A stretch of 64,000 bases of DNA from the NCBI GenBank assembly GCA_903907075.1, contig CAIVMQ010000019.1:16540-80539 (forward strand). The letters run 5' to 3'. A model generated the notes under the pieces. It was not told where the DNA came from. It did not search any database and was given only the letters and a program-made list of their open reading frames with translations. The translations under genes and the position numbers were made by a program. Positions 56,705 through 64,000 of this stretch are shown piece after piece. This DNA comes from an uncultured Bacteroidia bacterium (GTDB lineage Bacteria > Bacteroidota > Bacteroidia > Bacteroidales > Prolixibacteraceae). Each line of letters opens with the position of its first letter. Position 1 is the stretch's first letter.

Positions 56705-57007
56705 CTACCCTATATAAATTTGTTTTAAAATCTCTTTTGCCTTTTCAATGTCTCTCTGATGGGTTGACTTATCTCCACCAATAAGGCGAATAATGATTTT
56801 TCCGTCTGATTCTTTAAAATATACGCTGTATCCTTTTACCTAGTCAATTTATAGTTCCTGAATCCCATCGCCAACAGGTTCACAATCGCCAAAGTGCCCA
56901 TCGTTCTCAATCTTTTGAATGCGAAACAATATTTTGGCTTTAGCTCTTAAATCTTTAAGTTTTCTCAGCCATTTGTCAAAATTGTCTGTTTTCTCAATTT
57001 TGTACAT
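56705..57007 (-). pseudogene. RelE/HigB-type toxin gene with two in-frame stops
   Basis: A 100-codon frame from the ATG at 57005-57007 to TAG at 56705-56707. It reads MYKIEKTDNFDKWLRKLKDL, IQKIENDGHFGDCEPVGDG and IQEL, then TAA (codon 53), ID, TAG (codon 56), VKGYSVYFKESDGKIIIRLI and GGDKSTHQRDIEKAKEIL. The GGDKSTQ...DI.KAKEI ending and GI.ELRID.G.GYRVYF core identify a RelE/HigB-family mRNA-cleaving toxin. Both stops fall in the conserved ELRIDxGxGY block; no frameshift. The gene is dead unless stops are read through. Confidence 0.8.
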
Positions 57008-57294
57008 TTTCGAGTGTATTCATTTGGATACCGTATAGCGCAATTTTTTCTATTCGTGAAAGGTTTAATTTAAAATTCTTCAGAATAATTTATGGTACCA
57101 AAAGTGTTATGCATGTGCATTTTAAAATGGACCATAACGCAGGAATCTATGCACAGGTTTGGGAGTTTATTATAAATCCCTTGAGTGGAACACTTTAAAT
57201 GGTTTACTATATTTTATAGCGAGCATGTGAGCCCTATTTCCGGGTAGGCGATGATGTCGTTATATGTTTTAATTTCTGCTATTTCGCCGGCTGT

Positions 57295-59358
57295 TTACTT
57301 TTTGAAATACTTTTGGATTAGTGAAAGTAATTCATCTTTTTTAATTGGTTTTGAAATAAAATCATTGCAGCCGGCTTCAATTGCCTTTTCTCTTTCGTCT
57401 GAGAATCCATAAGCTGTCTGTGCAATTATAACTATATCTTTGTTGAATTGACGGATTTGGAGGGTCGCTTCATAACCATCCATTTCAGGCATTTGAATAT
57501 CCATTAGAATTAAATCAAGGTCAGGATTTGTACGGCAAATTTTGATGGCTTCATTTCCAGTCCCAGTTTTAAGAACTTCTTTGCTATACTTTTTAACCAT
57601 TATTGAAATCAGCATTTCAGATGTCTTATCGTCTTCGACAATTAATATTTTCAATTTTTCGAACTGAAAATATTCTTCTTGCTCAAGAACAATAGCTCCA
57701 ACAGCTTTTTTATCTTTCGGTTCAGCAAGGTAAGGTAACGTGAAATAAAAGGTTGAGCCAATTCCTACTTCGCTTTCTACCCAAATTTTGCCGCCAAGCA
57801 TCTTCACATAGGCTTTAGAGATTGACAAACCCAATCCTGCGCCATGTAGAGCCATTTTATCGGTAATATCAGCCTGAATAAAACGTTCAAAAATGGCTGT
57901 CTGTCTCTCTTTTGGAATCCCAATTCCTGCGTCTTTTACATAAAACTCAAGGGTTGCACCTTTTTTTAGATAACCAAATTCTATGGTACCTTCTTGGCTG
58001 TATTTAATGGCATTTTTAACAAGGTTGGTGAGAATTGAATAGAATTTCTCATTGTCGGTTCTAATCGTGGCTTCTTTTGCCGATAAGGTATTTTTGAAAA
58101 AAAGCTGCATCCCTTTCTCTTCAACTTGGGGTTTAAAGAAGATATAAACGAATTCGATTCTCTCGTTTATATCAGTTTCCTTAATATTAACGTTCATCAG
58201 ACCAGCTTCTATTTTTGAAATGTCAACGATGTCGTTGATGATATTGAGCATACGGGCACCGGCTTTTTCAATGATATTAATGTACTCTTGTTGTGTTTCA
58301 CCGGTAAGACCAGGTTCTTTAAGCAGTTCGGCAAACCCCAGAATTCCGTTCATCGGGGTTCTTATTTCGTGCGACATATTGGCAAGAAAGGCTAATTTTA
58401 AACGGTCGCTCTCTTCGGCTCTCTCCTTGGCGATGATCAAATTCGCCTCAAACTCTTTTCTTTCAGTTATATCCTGAAAAATTTCAAGCATGGCCTTCTT
58501 TCCCTGATAAAGTATCCCTGTATGACTAATATCAAATATCCTGTTACCAAGAACACCAGCTGATTCACAAGTTTCTGTTTGACCTAACGTAATACCTTTT
58601 ACCAGTGGACAATCACTGCATTGCTTTTTATCATCTTTGTATAAAATCCAACATTTTTTCCCAATTTTACTCTCTCCAAAGATCTTTTTGAATTGTTCAT
58701 TCTGGTATAAAATTGTTCCATTTTCATCAACAATATCCATTCTATATGGAATGGATTTAAGTAGAGATTCGCTGAACTCATAGCTTTGATGAAGCGCTTC
58801 TTCTGCCTGTTTGCGCTCGGTGATATCCACGACACTAATTCGGCATTGTTCGCCATTCTCAATGACATGTCCAGTAAGGTAAATGTAAGTTTGAATGTTT
58901 ATGCTTTCAACCCAGAGGGTGACTTCACATGATTCGTTGCCTTCGCTTTTAAATACTTTATCGAGAAAATTATTGAAGATTGGTTTTGTCTGGTCAGATA
59001 TTGAAGAGCTTAATCTTCTGTTAATTAAACGCAGGCGCTCCTTGCCAAGAAGCCTTGCTGCATAAAAGTTCAACTCGATGATTTCACCCAGTTTAGTAAG
59101 TGTTATATAACCCGATGGTGCAAAGTCGTATAGTTCAGTATATTTCTGGCTGTCAGAATCTGCCTTTTCTTTTGCCTGTTTGAGTTGCTCATATTGCATT
59201 TCCAACTCAATCTGATGTACTTGTAGTTCGTAAGCGAGTTTGCGTAAGTCGTTTTCAGAAGCAAGCGAACTTGCTTTAGATTGATGCTTTCTCAGTTGCT
59301 CTTCAGCCTTTTGTCGAAGTATTTCAGCATCTGCCAACGTGTTTTGCGATTTCTTCAT
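57295..59358 (-). CDS. PAS hybrid histidine kinase with Cys-rich PAS and C-terminal receiver
   Basis: A 687-residue soluble kinase. An N-terminal coiled coil (about 1-70) is followed by PAS1 (about 72-180), PAS2 (about 190-300), a HisKA/HATPase module (phospho-acceptor His330 in NMSHEIRTPMNGILGF; ATP-lid DAGIGIPKERQ and GAGLGLSISK) and a receiver domain (569-687, phospho-acceptor Asp620 in ILMDIQMPEMDG). PAS2 carries four cysteines (Cys236, 247, 250, 264; KCW, CSDCP, TCES), a possible metal or redox site. Its ATG overlaps the stop of the CheB-CheR gene (ATGA), so the two are coupled and likely act in one pathway. Confidence 0.95.
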   Translation of the reverse strand: MKKSQNTLADAEILRQKAEEQLRKHQSKASSLASENDLRKLAYELQVHQIELEMQYEQLKQAKEKADSDSQKYTELYDFAPSGYITLTKLGEIIELNFYAARLLGKERLRLINRRLSSSISDQTKPIFNNFLDKVFKSEGNESCEVTLWVESINIQTYIYLTGHVIENGEQCRISVVDITERKQAEEALHQSYEFSESLLKSIPYRMDIVDENGTILYQNEQFKKIFGESKIGKKCWILYKDDKKQCSDCPLVKGITLGQTETCESAGVLGNRIFDISHTGILYQGKKAMLEIFQDITERKEFEANLIIAKERAEESDRLKLAFLANMSHEIRTPMNGILGFAELLKEPGLTGETQQEYINIIEKAGARMLNIINDIVDISKIEAGLMNVNIKETDINERIEFVYIFFKPQVEEKGMQLFFKNTLSAKEATIRTDNEKFYSILTNLVKNAIKYSQEGTIEFGYLKKGATLEFYVKDAGIGIPKERQTAIFERFIQADITDKMALHGAGLGLSISKAYVKMLGGKIWVESEVGIGSTFYFTLPYLAEPKDKKAVGAIVLEQEEYFQFEKLKILIVEDDKTSEMLISIMVKKYSKEVLKTGTGNEAIKICRTNPDLDLILMDIQMPEMDGYEATLQIRQFNKDIVIIAQTAYGFSDEREKAIEAGCNDFISKPIKKDELLSLIQKYFKK

Positions 59359-62186
59359 GGTTGGTATAAATTATGTTCACGAAGGATTTTGATGGCCTTT
59401 TCTAATTCGGCTTTCAGTTTTTCCATGTTCTTGTTTTGAAAAGCAAGTTCTTTATTGGCAAGGAGTAATTCTTCTGCACGTTTTTGTTTCTCCTTGTTTT
59501 GAAAAGCAAGTTCTATGTTGGCAACTGTTAATTCTCTCAACCGTTTTTCTTTTTCTTCGATATTATAAGCGGCTAATTGGGCTTCTAAATTTTTGGCTGT
59601 AGTAATATCCACAAATGTTATAACCACCCCGTTAATTATATCATCTGTAGTGTTGTATGGCATAATTCGAACCATATACCACTCCCCCTCGTTTGTTAAA
59701 ATATCAGTTACATTAGCGACCAGAGTACGCATTACTTCCCTCGCACTGTCGATAATATTGAGATTCTTAAAATCGATAAACATTTCAGTTAAAGGTCTGC
59801 CAACATCATTCGGACGCAGTTTAATAATATGAGTCAAATTTGGGGTGAACTTTTTGATGTTCAATTCTTTGTCGAGAAATAAAGTGGCAATATTGGTGCT
59901 GTTGAGTAGATTTTTCATGTCGCTTTCTATCGCTAAGAAATCCGCAATTTTATTTTGCAATTCAATATTTAGAGTTAGCAGTTCTTCATTCATGCTTTGC
60001 ATCTCCTCCTTCGATGTGATCAACTCTTCGTTGGTAGATTGCATCTCCTCATTCGTGGATTGCAGTTCCTCGTTCGTTGACTTTAACTCTTCCTGCGAAG
60101 ACTGCATCTCTTCACGTGTGTTTTGTAACTCCGTAATGGTGTGTTGCATTTCAATTTCCAGTTCATTCTCACGGGTAGCTGATGTTTGTTGCGCAGTTTT
60201 CGATTTTCTACCTGCGGATTTTTTAAGGGTAATCACGTCTGTAAAAACAATCATGATAGTTCCTTTTAATTCATCCGGCTTTTCAATAGCTTGAAAAGTT
60301 ACATTGATAATCTGGGTATTATTATCGTTTCCAACTTCTATGTTTCGTAAAATAACCGGTTCGTAGTTTAGTTTAGCCCTCCGGATAGCACCCGCTAATT
60401 CATTACGCAAACCTTCCCCAGCCATTGAATATATGTTCACGTTTGTTTTTCCTGAGGCATGTTCTAAGTATTTACCTGTTCTGCCAATAAAATTCAGGAT
60501 ATCTCCTTCCTGATTTATGAGTATGCTTGCGGGGGCAAAACGTTTAAGCAATATCTGCTCGGCAAGGGTCTGAATGTTTGCAGCGGCTTTTAAAGGCGTA
60601 CTATTTTTCTGGGTTCGTTTTTTTTCAGGCGATAAGGAACTTGGAAAATCCATCAATTCAACTGTCATTGGATTTTCAGAACGTTTGTAGAGTTTTAATT
60701 TGTTGTCAATCTCAACAAATAACTTTTCCTCTGTATTTACATTTTCTGCATTGCCAAGTAGTAATATCCCACCTGGGTTAAGACTGTAGTAAAACAGGTT
60801 CGCTAGTTTCTTCTGTAATTCATTCTCCATGTATATCAACAAATTACGGCATAAAATAAAATCCATTTTAGTGAAAGGGGGATCTTTGATCACATTATGT
60901 GGCGCAAATACGATCATTTCGCGTATGGAAGTAATAATGCTGTAATTGTTATCGTTACGATTGAAAAATTGGCTTAATCGTTCGGACGATATGTCGGAAC
61001 TGATATTGTGACTGAAAACACCTTTTCTGGCTATTTCAACGGCATCCGCATCTATATCTGTGGCAAATATTTGAAAAGATAAAATTTTTTGGTGCTTCAA
61101 CTTTTCGTAGGCTTCTTTAAAGAGAATTGCCAACGAATAGGCTTCTTCACCCGTTGAACAACCTGTAATCCATGCCCTCAGTGCATAACCGTTTGGTAAT
61201 TCATTAAACAATTCGGGAAGCGTTTTTTCTTTTAGGAACTCCCACACTGTTGCATCACGAAAAAAATTAGTAACACCAATTAGAAACTCTTTGAAAAGAA
61301 TATCTAACTCATTTGGGTTATCCTGTAAAAAGTAGACATAATTATCGATTTTGTCAATCTGATGAATACCCATGCGCCTTTCGATGCGTCTGAATAGCGT
61401 GTTTTTCTTATAAAAAGAAAAATCATGCCCAGTTTTTGCTCGTATCAATATGATAATTTTATCGATGTTGCTTTTATGACTATCATCAAATTCGGTTGCC
61501 GGTAAAATTTCAGGCATAAATTGGAGAAGTGAAATAAGTTTTGCTGGTAATTCGCTTGCCTCTGCTATTATATCAACTTTAACCGATCCGATGGCGCTCT
61601 CCGGCATGCCATTGAAATTTGCGGTAAACGGGTCTTGCACCATTACGATTCCGTTCTTTTCCTTAATTGCTTTCAAACCCAGACTGCCATCACTCCCCAT
61701 GCCGGAAAGAATGATGCCAATACTATTTTCCTTCTGGTCATCTGCCAGTGAGCGGAAAAAGATATCTATTGGAAGCCTTAATCCCCGCTTTTCGATTGGC
61801 TCGAACAGATGAAGAACCCCGTTTAAAACAGACATGCTCTTGTTCGGAGGTATCACATATACATGGTTTGGTCTCACAAGCAAATTGTCGGTTACCTGGG
61901 CTACGCTCATCATCGTTGTTCGTTGAATGAGTTCAGCCAGGATCCCCTTATGGTCTGGGGCGAGATGCTGAATAACCACGAAAGCCATATTACAGTCGTT
62001 GGGAACGTTAGTAAAAAACTGTTGTAAGGCTTCAAGTCCACCTGCTGAGGCTCCGATGCCCACGATAGGGAATTTGCTTGATTTCAGGCTCTTCGATGCT
62101 TTGTTTCCAACTGTTTTTAAGGCACTTGATCCATCTTTGTGGTCTGCTGGAGTGGAGGGTTGTGGATGGGATTTTTTTTGTTTCAT
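59355..62186 (-). CDS. CheB-CheR fusion protein with coiled coil and PAS domain
   Basis: A protein of about 943 residues started at the ATG at 62184-62186; a TTG 84 bases upstream would add a weak extension. The CheB methylesterase domain (about 38-220) keeps the catalytic Ser47 (GIGASAGG), His74 (IQHLAP) and Asp166 (GMGSDG) but has no receiver. The CheR methyltransferase follows (about 245-500; FFRDATVWEFL, WITGCSTGEEAYSLA). Then come a PAS-like region, a coiled coil with heptads such as NEELQSTNEEMQSTNEEL, another PAS and a final helical repeat. No MCP genes are nearby, so it probably signals to the coupled kinase. Confidence 0.93.
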   Translation of the reverse strand: MKQKKSHPQPSTPADHKDGSSALKTVGNKASKSLKSSKFPIVGIGASAGGLEALQQFFTNVPNDCNMAFVVIQHLAPDHKGILAELIQRTTMMSVAQVTDNLLVRPNHVYVIPPNKSMSVLNGVLHLFEPIEKRGLRLPIDIFFRSLADDQKENSIGIILSGMGSDGSLGLKAIKEKNGIVMVQDPFTANFNGMPESAIGSVKVDIIAEASELPAKLISLLQFMPEILPATEFDDSHKSNIDKIIILIRAKTGHDFSFYKKNTLFRRIERRMGIHQIDKIDNYVYFLQDNPNELDILFKEFLIGVTNFFRDATVWEFLKEKTLPELFNELPNGYALRAWITGCSTGEEAYSLAILFKEAYEKLKHQKILSFQIFATDIDADAVEIARKGVFSHNISSDISSERLSQFFNRNDNNYSIITSIREMIVFAPHNVIKDPPFTKMDFILCRNLLIYMENELQKKLANLFYYSLNPGGILLLGNAENVNTEEKLFVEIDNKLKLYKRSENPMTVELMDFPSSLSPEKKRTQKNSTPLKAAANIQTLAEQILLKRFAPASILINQEGDILNFIGRTGKYLEHASGKTNVNIYSMAGEGLRNELAGAIRRAKLNYEPVILRNIEVGNDNNTQIINVTFQAIEKPDELKGTIMIVFTDVITLKKSAGRKSKTAQQTSATRENELEIEMQHTITELQNTREEMQSSQEELKSTNEELQSTNEEMQSTNEELITSKEEMQSMNEELLTLNIELQNKIADFLAIESDMKNLLNSTNIATLFLDKELNIKKFTPNLTHIIKLRPNDVGRPLTEMFIDFKNLNIIDSAREVMRTLVANVTDILTNEGEWYMVRIMPYNTTDDIINGVVITFVDITTAKNLEAQLAAYNIEEKEKRLRELTVANIELAFQNKEKQKRAEELLLANKELAFQNKNMEKLKAELEKAIKILREHNLYQP

Positions 62187-62482
62187 CGCGCTGTTTTGGC
62201 TTGTGAGATCGATTATATTCTCGCGAAGACTTATCAGATTTATTCGTGTTGATAAATCTCTGAGATCCAAGGTGATATACTATGACTAAATTTACCGATT
62301 TATTTTGAATTTTGTTCTTAAATAGCTCACGAAATTGCAAGGGTGCGGGGGCGAAATTTCAGCTATTTTGAAAGTCTTTAGATGGAGTGTTGACGTTTGA
62401 GGGTTTGTAAATATGCTGTACTGCGAGTGGAGTGTTGAAGGGAGTGTTCCCTAATGCGCCCAAAAGGCGCAGCGCGTGGGGT

Positions 62483-62513
62483 AAAAAAATAAAACCTCTT
62501 GTGTGAGGTTTTT
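62483..62513 (-). terminator. Rho-independent terminator for the truncated hybrid kinase
   Basis: On the minus strand AAAACCTC and GAGGTTTT pair around ACACAA and are followed by ATTTTTTT. It lies about 100 bases after the kinase stop. The remaining part of the gap up to the CheB-CheR gene contains a small GCGCC/GGCGC hairpin (62453-62467 region) and nothing else I can support. Confidence 0.8.
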
Positions 62514-62608
62514 AATAGCAATATTCCATGCTTCGACTATAATTCTGAATAAATATTCTTTTCACTGTTTTTCAATATCTCTTTCTCGACTATCTCACGT
62601 TGAAAGTA

Positions 62609-63901
62609 TCAATTAATTTCTTGCCTCATCGTTGAAAATACAACCTCTTTTAACTGCTCTGTTGTAAGAGGTTTCGTAACGTACCCGTTAATGCCTGCTT
62701 TCAACGTATTTTCAATGTCCTCTTCTAGGGCAAAAGCACTTACAGCTATTATTGGAAGTTTATCATGCTTTTTATTCTCCCTGATAAGTTTTGTTGCTTC
62801 TAATCCATCCATGACAGGCATTTGAATGTCCATTAAGATTAAATCATAGCTATTTTTTCCCAATTCTTCAAGGAGTTCTTTTCCGTTTGACACGGATTTT
62901 AAATTCCAATTTTCTTTATGTGCTATTACTTTCAATAAAGCCTGGCTTACTTTGTTGTCATCTGCTGAAAGAATTTTAAAGCTTCTCTTAAAATCTAATT
63001 TTTCCTCTTTAACCTCTATTCCCATTTCGTTGACACTCTCCAAAGGGAGTCTAATTGTAATCTGCGTCCCTTTTCCTGTTTGAGTTTTTATTTCAATTTC
63101 ACCGTTCATTAAGTCAACTAATTTTTTCACGATTGCAAGCCCTAAACCCGATCCACCATATGTTTTTTTCATATAATGTTCGCCTTGTTCAAAGGGTTCA
63201 TATAATCTTTTTTGTTTTTCTTCGTTTATACCTATTCCGGTATCTATCACAGAAAACTCAATTGTTTTATTTGTATTTTCTTCTGCGGTTATATCTTTTA
63301 CGGTTAACTTTATATATCCTTCATGAGTAAATTTTATAGAGTTAGATATCAGGTTATTAAGTATTTGCAATAGCTTTGTTCTGTCTGCAAGCATAATTCT
63401 AGGTATTGTTTCATCATACTCAACAATTAATTCTAATCTTCTATTTATGATCTGTTGCTTGAAAATACCTTCTATGTTTTTTATCAAACTATAGAAATCA
63501 ACATCTTTTTTAATTACTTCTTCTTTCCCTGCTTCTATTTTGGATAGACTTAAAACATCATTAACCAAACTTAAAAGATGGCTTGAACTCTCTTTCATAA
63601 TATCTAAATACTCTAGTTTTGCCGTATCTGTTTCCATATCTTTTAATATTTCTGCAAAACCGACTATGCCATTCAACGGCGTTCTTAGTTCGTGGCTCAT
63701 ATTGGCAAGAAACCCTGATTTTGCATAATTTGCTTTTTCTGCAGCTTTTTTAGCTTCTGCTAATTTCACTTCAGTTTGTTTCTGCTTGATATTTTTTTCT
63801 ATTAACTCTTTATTTTTTCCTGCTAATTCAGAGAGTGAATTCTCTAATAATATTCCATTTTTAATGAGTTTCCTATTGATGTTGTTTATTTTCAAATTCA
63901 A
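62609..63901 (-). CDS. Hybrid histidine kinase/response regulator, N-terminally truncated by an IS30 element
   Basis: About 430 residues of a hybrid kinase: a coiled-coil lead-in (LSELAGKNKELIEKNIKQKQ), HisKA with His70 (ANMSHELRTPLNGIVGF), HATPase (DTGIGINEEKQ, GGSGLGLAIVKK) and a receiver with Asp358 (ILMDIQMPVMDG). The frame has no ATG at its left end (first candidate is TTG) and continues upstream only for six codons into the IS30 terminus before a stop. The sensor part is therefore missing and the gene is probably broken. Stop at 62609; a terminator follows. Confidence 0.85.
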   Translation of the reverse strand: MNLKINNINRKLIKNGILLENSLSELAGKNKELIEKNIKQKQTEVKLAEAKKAAEKANYAKSGFLANMSHELRTPLNGIVGFAEILKDMETDTAKLEYLDIMKESSSHLLSLVNDVLSLSKIEAGKEEVIKKDVDFYSLIKNIEGIFKQQIINRRLELIVEYDETIPRIMLADRTKLLQILNNLISNSIKFTHEGYIKLTVKDITAEENTNKTIEFSVIDTGIGINEEKQKRLYEPFEQGEHYMKKTYGGSGLGLAIVKKLVDLMNGEIEIKTQTGKGTQITIRLPLESVNEMGIEVKEEKLDFKRSFKILSADDNKVSQALLKVIAHKENWNLKSVSNGKELLEELGKNSYDLILMDIQMPVMDGLEATKLIRENKKHDKLPIIAVSAFALEEDIENTLKAGINGYVTKPLTTEQLKEVVFSTMRQEIN

Positions 63902-63907
63902 TAAAGA

Positions 63908-64000
63908 GCTGAATTCAAGCTACAAATGCAACTTTTGGGTTAAACAATAATTTTTCCATTACAAATATAGGAGATTCAAATCCAAAACGTTTTCTTGGTC
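63908..64000 (-). mobile_element. IS30-family insertion sequence, 3' end (continues beyond the window)
   Basis: On the minus strand the last 86 bases encode PRKRFGFESPIFVMEKLL then FNPKVAFVA and TGA, the C-terminus of an IS30-family transposase (PRKRLGF...KVAFIT-like end). The stop TGA is at 63915-63917, followed by the shared terminus GCTGAATTCAAG (63908-63919 read on the plus strand), which is also found at the decayed copy near 22.05 kb. The element abuts the truncated hybrid kinase. Confidence 0.75.

Noticed and set aside
48387..57007. Possible stop-codon recoding, suggested by in-frame TAA, TAG and TGA in protein-like frames
   Set aside because: All other genes in the window end normally with all three stops, and all three stop types occur inside the broken frames, so gene decay is the simpler explanation.
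57114..57200. Short plus-strand frame containing HFKMDHNAGIYAQVWEF in the gap before the hybrid kinase
   Set aside because: It looks slightly protein-like (it could be the end of a lost hydrolase), but it is too short and has no partner sequence to support a call. The rest of this gap holds nothing I can support.

Overview
The window looks like a chromosome segment from a Bacteroidota (Bacteroidales- or Marinilabiliales-like) bacterium. The DNA is AT-rich. Shine-Dalgarno sequences are weak and rare. Several genes are preceded by the Bacteroidota -7 promoter element TAnnTTTG. The gene content is typical of the phylum: an OstA-like/SurA-like envelope block next to guaB, DUF2795, DUF1080, DUF3500, DUF2805, a GH20/SSS/NagX sugar block, CheB-CheR-PAS hybrids and IS30-type elements.

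Layout. 0-6.7 kb: a partial recQ diverges from guaB, followed by three envelope-biogenesis genes (lipoprotein foldase, SurA-like PPIase, OstA/LptA-like protein). 6.7-14.8 kb (minus): DUF2795, a PduO-type cobalamin adenosyltransferase, a MacB-type ABC efflux cluster with TolC and two different HlyD-type adaptors, and a methyltransferase-like gene. 14.9-24.8 kb (plus): recG, then a soluble MgtE_N/CBS protein paired with an NRAMP-family transporter whose ion-site residues are those of the Mg-type branch; then a B3/4-domain protein, an acyltransferase, a YafV-like amidase, an asymmetric ABC-F ATPase and a coiled-coil lipoprotein, ending in a strong bidirectional terminator. 24.8-43.9 kb (minus): a GH20-like protein lacking the catalytic Asp, an SSS symporter, a flippase-like membrane protein, a NagX-like acyltransferase, a HEAT-DUF1080-DUF1080 protein beside a Gfo/Idh/MocA dehydrogenase, pirin, DUF3500, small proteins, oxidoreductases, rsmH and a GH43-like protein.

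44-57 kb is an accessory, gene-poor stretch of small, mostly single, minus-strand genes (VOC proteins, DUF4256, membrane proteins, DUF2805+SDR, DoxX pair, SGNH hydrolase, HAD, lipocalin-like lipoprotein, FkbM methyltransferase). It contains several decayed genes not annotated by simple ORF calling: a RelE/HigB-HigA toxin-antitoxin pair killed by three in-frame stops, an inositol-monophosphatase fragment with two in-frame stops, an IS5-like transposase remnant and an unidentified broken frame. 57-64 kb is a signalling locus: a CheB-CheR-PAS hybrid translationally coupled to a PAS hybrid kinase, and a second hybrid kinase whose sensor end is cut off by an IS30-family element running off the right edge. 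A decayed 3' end of a related IS30 element also lies near 22.1 kb.

The most promising system is the 17.1-19.8 kb unit. A leader hairpin hides the ribosome-binding site of a stand-alone MgtE-type Mg sensor, which is co-transcribed with a transporter carrying the DPGN to DAGG and MPH to APW changes. This would be a magnesium (or manganese) uptake system in which the sensor is split from the pore and attached to a different transporter fold.
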